Assembly (NCBI GenBank): GCA_963422595.1
Contig: OY730298.1
Span: 62,001-126,000 of the forward strand
Source: G963422595 sp963422595
GTDB taxonomy: Bacteria; Pseudomonadota; Gammaproteobacteria; UBA4575
Direction: 5' to 3'
DNA: 64,000 nt
This document shows, piece by piece, positions 58,401-64,000 of the stretch; position 1 is the first letter of the stretch, and the number at the start of each line of letters is the position of its first letter. Under the pieces are notes generated by a model. It ran no database searches, was not told where the DNA came from, and saw only the letters and a list, made by a program, of their open reading frames with translations. Position numbers and translations under genes: made by a program.

Positions 58401-59487
58401 GGAGGAGTTGTCGTTACGAGGTAATCGGCTGACCGGCCATGTTCCACCGGAACTGGGGGCACTGCCCAAGCTCTTGACCCTGCGACTCGGCGGCAATGAA
58501 TTCAGCGGCTGCCTCCCGTGGGAACTGCAAGATATGGCGGACCGTGAGCTGGAGCTCGACCTGCTATGCAGCCCGTCAATGGTGAGCGGCCGCGGCCTGT
58601 ACGAAGACGTTATCGCCTTGATGGAGATGCGCGACATCCTGGCCGGCAGCATCCGCCTGAATTGGAGCTACGCATCGCCCATCTCTGCCTGGGAGGGCGT
58701 CACCGTGAGTCCGGTGCGGCCCGCTGGTCGGGGAGCGCGAGCGGGGGCCGCTGCACAGGAAACGAAGCGTGTGGTCGGGCTGGATTTGTCGGGGATGGGT
58801 CTCGATGGGCGTCTGCCGGCGGAGTTGGCGGAGTTGGACCAACTCATCTGGCTGCGCCTTAACGACAACCGGCTCACCGGCGCCATCCCGCCGGAGCTGG
58901 GCAGGCTCGTTGAGCTACGGGAACTGGCACTGGATTCCAACGTCCTGACCGGCACTATCCCTCCGCAACTCGGCCGACTTGCGAACCTTTCGGAGTTGTG
59001 GCTTGGACACAACCGTCTGACTGGCGCTATCCCGCCGGAATTGGCGGCACTTGACACGCTATGGATTCTGCGGCTCGGCGGCAACGAATTGCAGGATAAT
59101 TCACCGGACAAAGAATTCCCCACCTGGAACAAGGCCGTTAAGATCGTGAATAAGGCCATAGACCCATCGGCTCCCGGCGGCATCCCGCGATCCACCCATA
59201 ATCTGTTCTTGCAGGTGGGGGTACAGACGGGGATTTTTGGCCTTGGCGCTCTGGCACTGCTGTGCGTCTCTCTGATTTTCAACCTGCGAACGCGGAGGGG
59301 AAAGAAGGTCACGCCGGTGCAGTGTTTTGCTGCCGCCTGTACCACTATTATCCTTGTTCATAACACGTTCGAGGTCTTCCTGCTGCAAAACCTGTTCACG
59401 ATAGGATGTGTCACTTGGATTTTGATCGGGCTCGGCGCCGGAGCGGTCAATCTGCAGGTGGTGAACAGCCGCCAGCAGGCGCCTTGA
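54982..59487 (+). CDS. O-antigen polymerase/ligase with LRR loop, 3' part
   Basis: Continuation of the preceding gene after the one-base shift. Residues 1-1370 are plant-type LRRs (consensus LxxLxxLxLxxNxLxGxIPxxLG; about 35-40 units counting both parts). They are arranged in modules, each opened by an LRRNT_2-like cap: D-C-x-x-LL-x-ARD-x-L-(16)-W-x-GV. The last about 130 residues are membrane: RSTHNLFLQVGVQTGIFGLG, the second half of Wzy_C with the catalytic-type His (codon 59197-59199), and two or three helices. So the LRR array replaces the periplasmic loop between the two halves of one catalytic domain. The LRRs should face the periplasm. Function is unknown. Confidence 0.85.
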   Translation: MLALNDNALSGPVPPQLGALENLEELRLRGNRLSGEVPLELANLTNLSLLRLAGNDFTGTPPPTLHDTADHDLDQDSLCLPLLHVGEGLLSDCETLLAARDVLAGNATLDWKRSRPIAAWQGVAIGKTSGGIRVVRLDLTDLGLSGSIPPELGGLDQLMSLRLAGNWLTGSIPPELGELMRLRELRLANNRLSGDIPPELGWPFGLSILRLAGNDFTSDLPATLDHVGEHDWGLELFCLPAGKAGIPSPGISTAMLEDCTVLLEVQDVLAGEAMLNWKQSRPIGTWQGVKVGGAPPRVVAINIHERGLRGVIPPALGQLDKLESLRLSNNALTGLIPPELGRLRNLRVLALNDNALSGPVPPQLGALENLEELWLRSNRLSGEVPLELANLTNLSLLRLAGNDFTGTPPPALHDTADHDLDQDSLCLPLSHVGEGLLSDCETLLAARDVLAGNATLDWKRSRPIAAWQGVAIGKTPGGIRVVGLDLTDLRLSGSIPPALGKLAYLKELWLNDNELSGDIPSELAMLSNLSSLRLAGNELSGTALRDVAAHDLDRDLRCRHAAPRSNPGLVHDCAVLLSARDVLAGAASLNWDDSMPLEYWEGVVLDGVPARVTGLILPEKGLSGRIPPTLSELDRLAVLRIHRNRFTGAIPPELGRLTHLRELVLASNVLSGPIPPQLGDLERLTLLHLYGNRLSGPIPPELGKLRSLRGLSLASNRLTGPIPVEVGRLANLKWLNLQFNRLSGSILPTLRRLEKLESIKLSHNDFVDAVPEDSRRDNVDPESAAPALAGRHDPGLSSPTSLQNNPDLLADRAILLSAQDVLAGAASLNWDDSIPLEYWEGVMLDGVPTRVTGLNLPEKGLSGRIPPQLGELNRLASLRLHRNQLTGDISPELGKLANLRELALGFNALSGTIPPQLGDLEQLTLLHLHRNRLTGPIPQELARLTSLRTLTLDSNALSGEVPPQLAKLPNLGELWLDGSQLDLPLELATFNESPTLGPNGSSAAITTAPRVDPDLLCPSADGDGLGDDCAALLTARDALDGDSTLNWNRVTPVGAWQGVRLGGQPPRVFAVDLSQAGLSGHVPAELGRLEMLVWLDLDGNALTGSIPSELRKLANLRRLDLDGNALTGPIPPELGGMLNLEELSLRGNRLTGHVPPELGALPKLLTLRLGGNEFSGCLPWELQDMADRELELDLLCSPSMVSGRGLYEDVIALMEMRDILAGSIRLNWSYASPISAWEGVTVSPVRPAGRGARAGAAAQETKRVVGLDLSGMGLDGRLPAELAELDQLIWLRLNDNRLTGAIPPELGRLVELRELALDSNVLTGTIPPQLGRLANLSELWLGHNRLTGAIPPELAALDTLWILRLGGNELQDNSPDKEFPTWNKAVKIVNKAIDPSAPGGIPRSTHNLFLQVGVQTGIFGLGALALLCVSLIFNLRTRRGKKVTPVQCFAAACTTIILVHNTFEVFLLQNLFTIGCVTWILIGLGAGAVNLQVVNSRQQAP
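55847..56473 (+). repeat. Intragenic direct repeat, copy B
   Basis: Twin of 54807-55432 within the same gene. It retains GGGG at 56001-56004, where copy A has GGG, and so shows the reading frame that copy A should have. The array may vary in length by recombination between copies. Confidence 0.9.
56720..56865 (+). repeat. Second intragenic LRR repeat (first copy)
   Basis: About 145 bases covering an LRRNT cap (SLNWDDSMPLEYWEGV). Its copy lies at 57437-57581 with a period of about 717 bases. Confidence 0.8.
57437..57581 (+). repeat. Second intragenic LRR repeat (second copy)
   Basis: Partner of 56720-56865 in the next module (SLNWDDSIPLEYWEGV). It shows a second round of module duplication, independent of the 1.04-kb repeat. 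Confidence 0.8.
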
Positions 59488-59733
59488 TGCCTGACTGCGG
59501 GGCTGCAAATTGATAAGGATGAGATGTTTTCGTTCTTCAGCCGGGTTCTGTTCCCCATGTCCGTCCTTAATAATAGGACTGAAGATGATAGCAGGGGAAA
59601 GCAGACGCGAGGCACTACCTGATACCCGGCAGATCAGTTGGTCGTATGAAAACATTGTAACGGGTCGGCCCGCAGATTCATTTTGCATGTGGATATTGGA
59701 GAGTGTCAAACCGCCGCAGATTTTTCCGGCACT

Positions 59734-61155
59734 ATGAACGCGAAAACTGACCCGGCCGGTGTTGAGGCCACGTCATCGAATGAGCACGGCTGCGCGGCTG
59801 TGCCTGACGTGCCATTGCCCGGTAGTGGCAGCGGGCGCGCGGCGCATGAGGTTGCCCAAGTGTTTGGTACCCGGATTGGGGTGTACGGCATCGGTATTCT
59901 CGGCCAGAGCTTGCTGGCATACCTGCTGTTGCCTGCCGGTCGCGGTGAATATGCGGTGTGCGTGGCATTCGGTAGCCTGCTCGGTGTGCTGTTCCCGATC
60001 AGTGCCGCCTACGGCGCTCAGTATTACACGGTGTCGGGGCGGATTAGCCTGTCGAAGTGTCTGTGCGGGGCAGTCGGCGTGTGCCTGGCCGGTAGTGTAG
60101 TGGCTGCGGTGGTGGCACTGCCGCTTATTTATAGCGGTACGACTTTTTTCCGCAAGGCGGACCCGGCTGCGTTCCAACTGGCCTTGTGGCTGGTGCCACT
60201 CATTTCGGTCTCCAGCGTGGCGGAGCTGCAGCTCGCTGGGCTCAGACGCTTCATGCCGTTGGCAGGGTTTTTACTGCTTCAGTCCGTTACTATGGTGTTG
60301 GGGATATTGGTGCTGGCGTGGAAGCTGGATGCGGGGGTGAATGGCGCACTGCTGGCACTGATTGCGGGCTATGTGGTGAAATTGGCGTGCTGCATTGGGT
60401 ATCTGCACAAAGCATGTGGTCTGCGGTTCGAGTTGCCGTCTGCCGCGGAGCTTCGCCGTATCGTCGGGTACGGCCTGCGCTATCACGTCGCACAAGTGGG
60501 AAACGACGTGGAACCGCGCATCGGTGTATTCGTGCTGGGGACGTTGGCCGGACGCGCCGATATCGGACTGTTCGCGGCCGCCAGTACAATCATGCTGCGC
60601 CTCGGCTATTTGCTGAGCGCGGTGGCACCGGTGCTGTATCCGCGCGTGGCCAGGAACCCGGCGAGGTCAATGGAGGCAATCGGGTGTTCCTTGCGCCTGA
60701 TTTGCCTGACCACCGCCGGCGCGGTCGCAGCATTTCTCGCTATCTGCGAGCCTGTCGTCCGCATCCTGCTGTCCGAGGCATTTATGCCTACGGTGCCGCT
60801 GCTGTGGATTATGGCACCGGGCGTTGTCGCCTATGCCGGGGCGAACGTGTTCATCGCTTATTTCACGGGCAGTGACCGTCCCGGGATCTGTTCCTCGGCT
60901 TTGTGGCTGAGTCTGACCGTTAACATCGCTGCTTCCCTGGTGTTGTATCCGATGCTCGGCATCCGCAGCGTCGCCTGGGCGATGACCGCAGGGCTGTTTG
61001 CCCGAGGCGTGTTTCTCGCCGTTACGTTTCACCGCACCACCGGCTTGTCCTGGCGGTCTCTGTGGCTGCCGCGACGCGGCGACGCGAGCTTTTTGTGGGG
61101 GCTGGTGCGCTCTATGCTGGCACGTGGGGGCAGAAAATTTCCAATCAGGAGATAG
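59734..61155 (+). CDS. Wzx-type oligosaccharide flippase
   Basis: Multi-pass protein (473 residues, about 12-14 helices) of the MATE-like polysaccharide transporter family. It begins after a soluble stretch of about 45 residues with EVAQVFGTRIGVYGIGILGQSLLAYLLLPAGRGEY, typical of Wzx/RfbX. It would flip undecaprenyl-linked repeat units to the periplasm for the polymerase. The ATG at 59734 is preferred over 59683. It follows a gap of about 245 bases with no recognised gene. Confidence 0.88.
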   Translation: MNAKTDPAGVEATSSNEHGCAAVPDVPLPGSGSGRAAHEVAQVFGTRIGVYGIGILGQSLLAYLLLPAGRGEYAVCVAFGSLLGVLFPISAAYGAQYYTVSGRISLSKCLCGAVGVCLAGSVVAAVVALPLIYSGTTFFRKADPAAFQLALWLVPLISVSSVAELQLAGLRRFMPLAGFLLLQSVTMVLGILVLAWKLDAGVNGALLALIAGYVVKLACCIGYLHKACGLRFELPSAAELRRIVGYGLRYHVAQVGNDVEPRIGVFVLGTLAGRADIGLFAAASTIMLRLGYLLSAVAPVLYPRVARNPARSMEAIGCSLRLICLTTAGAVAAFLAICEPVVRILLSEAFMPTVPLLWIMAPGVVAYAGANVFIAYFTGSDRPGICSSALWLSLTVNIAASLVLYPMLGIRSVAWAMTAGLFARGVFLAVTFHRTTGLSWRSLWLPRRGDASFLWGLVRSMLARGGRKFPIRR

Positions 61156-61433
61156 AAAATCAGCTTGAAATTGCACAGTTTTGTAGCGTATCTGAAGGTG
61201 GTTGTTGCGTGGGGCGGTGTACTCGAACTCGTCGGGCACAAAAAGGCGGTTGCTGGAAGGACAACTCTGTATTGACGGTTCTGCGCGAGTGCCAAACACC
61301 AGGGGATTGCCTGCACAATGCAAAATGGCATAATCACGTGGCTGCGAACTTGAGGATATGCGCTTGAATCTGTGCTGGAAACGGATTCTGCGTCCAATTG
61401 AACAACTGCTCACGCAGAGGCAACCGATGGGAA

Positions 61434-62807
61434 ATGAACAAGTTGTTGTGCGAACATACCAGAGAGCGAATGAGTATGACGCCTGGTAACCGGCGGCCGG
61501 TAAATCTGTCAATACATGTGGCATTCTGGCTGATGGCGGCTATGCTGTTGCTTAACGTGGTCTGGATTCCGACGCTGATTGGACTCGGTAGAGCGGTGAG
61601 CTGGCTTGTTGCGCTGCCGCTGCTGCTCAGCCAGATGTTCCTGGTCAGTCTTGCCTTTCGCCTTCCGCTACGGCGGGCGATGGGTAGCGCCGGCTTCCTT
61701 ATCGTGGCCGCGCTGGCATACTACTTTTTCATCGGCTCGTCTATGGCCATCGGCACGGTACCGTACCCGTTTGAGAGTATGCTGAAAATTATTTACTCTG
61801 CCATGGCCGTGGTGGCAGCGGCGGTGGGCAGTTCGCTGGTGCTGAGACAAACCGGAATTGACGGGCTGGTTACCGGAATGCTGGCACTGCTTGGCGTGAC
61901 GTGCACACTCATTATCGCGTCGCCGCTGCTCAGGAACGTGTTCTCATTTCAGCATCAGGATTTCTTTGATCAGTTCTTCGGGGTTTTCATGGACCCGAAT
62001 GACGCGGGCTACATGGGTTGTCTGGCGGCGGTGCTGGCCCTGGCGTCGCTCACTCCGCATAGCCGATGCCGAAAGCTGGCAGCCGCGGTGCTGATGCTAA
62101 GTGTGGTGGCCACGATTTTGACCAATTCGAGGAGCGCGATCGTTACGCTTGGGCTGACACTGTTCTTTTTTCTGCCGTCTCTATACCGTGCCTTGAGGGC
62201 ATTTTGGCCAGCTATCGTGGGTGTAGTGATCGGTATGACCCTGCTGGTGGCCAACGTTCTCGACTTTGCGTCATTGTTCTCGGAAAAGAATATCCGCAGG
62301 TTTACGCAGATGACGCAGCCTTTTGAAGCAAATGTCCTCGAAGATAGCCGCTTGTTCCTGTGGCGAATCGCGCTGCCACAAATTGCGGAGGCGCCTGTTC
62401 TTGGCGGCGGTTTGGGAAAGATGCAGTACCTCGACGGCACCATTTGCGGCGGTTCGATCTACGCCGTTTGCGGAGTGCATAATACGTACCTATTGCTGTT
62501 GGGAGAGGCGGGCATGGTTGCGCTGACGCTGTTTCTGCTATTTCTCGCTACCTTGTTGTGGCAACGCTGGCGGTGGGGAGCTTCCATCGCCACTAACGTG
62601 GCCGCTGGTTGGACGCTGGTGCTCGCCGTTAATGCCATGATGTTTCACCATTTGCTGAGTACGCTATGGTGTGGCTTCGTTATCGGCGTGAGTTGCGCAA
62701 TGGCAGCATACGCCGCTGAGACTGTGTCCGCTCCGACTAAAGTTGACCTGATGCAGCCGAGTCCCCGTGGCGGGACAGGCTTGTCAACCCCGGGAGGCCA
62801 CACGTAG
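61434..62807 (+). CDS. Second O-antigen ligase/polymerase-like protein
   Basis: Wzy_C-type protein of about 457 residues with 10-12 helices. The Wzy_C signature is present: SRLFLWRIALPQIAEAPVLGGGLG followed, in a loop of normal length, by VCGVHNTYLLLLGEAGMVALTLF, with the His in VHN. Unlike the preceding LRR gene it has no insertion, so one of the two may polymerise and the other ligate. Start uncertain (TTG at 61398, ATG at 61434 or 61470). Confidence 0.85.
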   Translation: MNKLLCEHTRERMSMTPGNRRPVNLSIHVAFWLMAAMLLLNVVWIPTLIGLGRAVSWLVALPLLLSQMFLVSLAFRLPLRRAMGSAGFLIVAALAYYFFIGSSMAIGTVPYPFESMLKIIYSAMAVVAAAVGSSLVLRQTGIDGLVTGMLALLGVTCTLIIASPLLRNVFSFQHQDFFDQFFGVFMDPNDAGYMGCLAAVLALASLTPHSRCRKLAAAVLMLSVVATILTNSRSAIVTLGLTLFFFLPSLYRALRAFWPAIVGVVIGMTLLVANVLDFASLFSEKNIRRFTQMTQPFEANVLEDSRLFLWRIALPQIAEAPVLGGGLGKMQYLDGTICGGSIYAVCGVHNTYLLLLGEAGMVALTLFLLFLATLLWQRWRWGASIATNVAAGWTLVLAVNAMMFHHLLSTLWCGFVIGVSCAMAAYAAETVSAPTKVDLMQPSPRGGTGLSTPGGHT

Positions 62808-64000
62808 CGTGAGAAACGGCCTCACCCCCAGGGAATCGAGGAATAACGCGCCGCCCATCGCCACAATTAACCCAAAGACGCCGGCAAGGATTGCATAGAT
62901 GAGAAGTGCAATGGCCTTCATGTCAGGAGTGAGTACCGCGTTGGATGCCATACGAAGCGTCAGGTTAGCGGCGGCATCTTCAACGACCATCTCTACGGAT
63001 TCATTTTCCAGGTTAACCAACGCTTCCTCCAAACGGTCTCGATTCCCGGCCAGTCGTCTGCGTTCGGTACTCACCTCTTCCTTTCTACGTTGCATCTCCT
63101 GAAGGTCATTCTCCAACTTTGAAATACGTTGTGAGAACAGCCCTTCGGCCAAGGCTAAACCTGATAATTCGGAGTTCCCGTTACCGGACAGGCCGTCGGA
63201 GAAATTGGCGATTTCTGCTTCGATTTGCTGGATTTGGCTTTGCAACATTTGAATGAAGGCATCAACATCGGCCCGCTGGTCGGCCACGTTGTCGTGCATC
63301 GCGTCCAGGTCGTCGAACGCAAACTCCCAGTTATCGTAACCAGAGGCAGAATAAGTGAACGCCCGGGTCTTGAGCAGCAGGATTGCCAACCCGTTCGACC
63401 TGACACCTGTTTCGTCTGCACTCCTGATTTGCTTGCGAAGTCCACGCGCGTCGTTGAGAAGCCCATGGAGTAGCCGCCAGCGATTAAAGATGTCAGTGCG
63501 ACTTAAGCGTTGCGTTTCCGCGACCTCTTCAATCTCTTGTGTCTTTTCCTCTATCTGCCGATCAATCCTGTTGATTTCATTGCGGGTGATATGCTCTTTC
63601 AGTTTCGACTGGGCAAGCGTGTATTCGTCCAGTATACGGGTTATCCCCTGCATGACCGCACTGTGCCTTTCCCGCGACGAAATCCACACGAGATTCACCT
63701 CGCGAACATATTCCTCACCCCAGGTATCGGCAATGCTCAGTGCCTTCTCTGGTGAGTCGGCGGTCACCTTAATACTGATCAAGTCACTAAGATTTTGTCT
63801 GCTTTGGGCGCCGGACAGATAGGCAGAAACAGAGCTCATCAGCCAAGTCATATTACGTTCTTCTGCATCCAACTGTCCGCCAATGCGTTTAAGCACGGCC
63901 GTGGCTACCTTGCCGTTGTAGACGAGACCAAGCATAGCAGCCTGCCTGGAAGTAATGGCGGGAAGCCCTTCCAGTTCCGAGGTTTTTGAAACAATCAGTA
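62784..64000 (-). CDS. Wzz-family chain-length/polysaccharide co-polymerase, 5' end missing
   Basis: Polysaccharide co-polymerase (Wzz/GumC type). The visible frame is open to the window end and starts further upstream. Long coiled coil in residues about 120-320 of the visible part, with a C-terminal membrane helix (IALLIYAILAGVFGLIVAMGGALF). The typical NLSDLISIKVTADSPEKALSIAD shows the Wzz N-terminal fold. It lies on the minus strand and its 3' end overlaps the preceding gene by 24 bases. It would control chain length of the polymer made by this locus. Confidence 0.87.
   Translation of the reverse strand, partial: LIVSKTSELEGLPAITSRQAAMLGLVYNGKVATAVLKRIGGQLDAEERNMTWLMSSVSAYLSGAQSRQNLSDLISIKVTADSPEKALSIADTWGEEYVREVNLVWISSRERHSAVMQGITRILDEYTLAQSKLKEHITRNEINRIDRQIEEKTQEIEEVAETQRLSRTDIFNRWRLLHGLLNDARGLRKQIRSADETGVRSNGLAILLLKTRAFTYSASGYDNWEFAFDDLDAMHDNVADQRADVDAFIQMLQSQIQQIEAEIANFSDGLSGNGNSELSGLALAEGLFSQRISKLENDLQEMQRRKEEVSTERRRLAGNRDRLEEALVNLENESVEMVVEDAAANLTLRMASNAVLTPDMKAIALLIYAILAGVFGLIVAMGGALFLDSLGVRPFLTLRVASRG

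Noticed and set aside
54807..58700. Regular repeats that might be a CRISPR array
   Set aside because: The units are coding LRR segments of 72 bases that vary in sequence, without identical short repeats and unique spacers.

Overview
The window reads as the chromosome of a gammaproteobacterium. The evidence is gene order: rnr-rlmB-rpsF, the Pseudomonas-like series tyrS / M23 peptidase / anmK / erpA / DUF6776-type gene / argC / hemJ next to an rRNA operon, and divergent yicC and rph. The 16S-Ile-Ala-23S-5S operon layout and a 23S gene of about 2.9 kb agree. I cannot name a genus from the sequence alone.

Region 1 (1-38.5 kb) is mostly core housekeeping. It holds ribosomal and RNA-processing genes (rpsF start, rlmB, rnr, selU, rph, rpmE, yicC), a complete rRNA operon on the minus strand with two good promoters and RNase III processing stems, tRNAs Leu, Ile, Ala and Phe, tyrS, cell-wall recycling (M23 peptidase, anmK), Fe-S and redox genes (erpA, yggX), argC, a ClC channel, hemJ, folD, mutY, moaC, moaD, an HtrA protease, an Hsp20 with a sigma-32-like promoter, rdgB, hemW, an M48 lipoprotein protease and hemH. 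Three restriction-modification loci interrupt this core: an intact Hpy99I-like nuclease with its methylase between anmK and erpA, a truncated BglII/BstYI-type nuclease between moaC and mutY, and a methylase plus frameshifted nuclease between the M48 protease and hemH. Short dispersed hairpin repeats lie in several gaps. The gap between hemW and rpmE carries a cluster of DnaA-box sequences.

Region 2 (38.6-64 kb) is a surface-polysaccharide locus, introduced by a 22-base poly-C tract. It begins with a WecA/MraY-type initiating transferase and a series of glycosyltransferases. A run of genes from about 42.4 to 52.4 kb with overlapping or nearly touching ends follows: tandem nucleotidyltransferase, GtrA, TylF-like methyltransferase, GT2, GDPD-like protein, GT-C/uridine-kinase fusion, HAD phosphatase, class II aldolase and PMT-like transferase. 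After another glycosyltransferase comes the most unusual gene of the window: an O-antigen polymerase/ligase (Wzy_C family) whose periplasmic loop is expanded by about 1,480 residues of plant-type leucine-rich repeats, arranged as eight LRRNT_2-capped modules. It is split in this sequence by a one-base G deletion that is revealed by its own internal duplicate. A Wzx flippase, a second Wzy_C-type protein and a convergent Wzz-type chain-length regulator (cut by the window end) complete a Wzx/Wzy pathway.

The locus as a whole would make lipid-linked repeat units, flip them, polymerise them and ligate or regulate them. The LRR-loaded polymerase/ligase is the best candidate here for an undescribed system.
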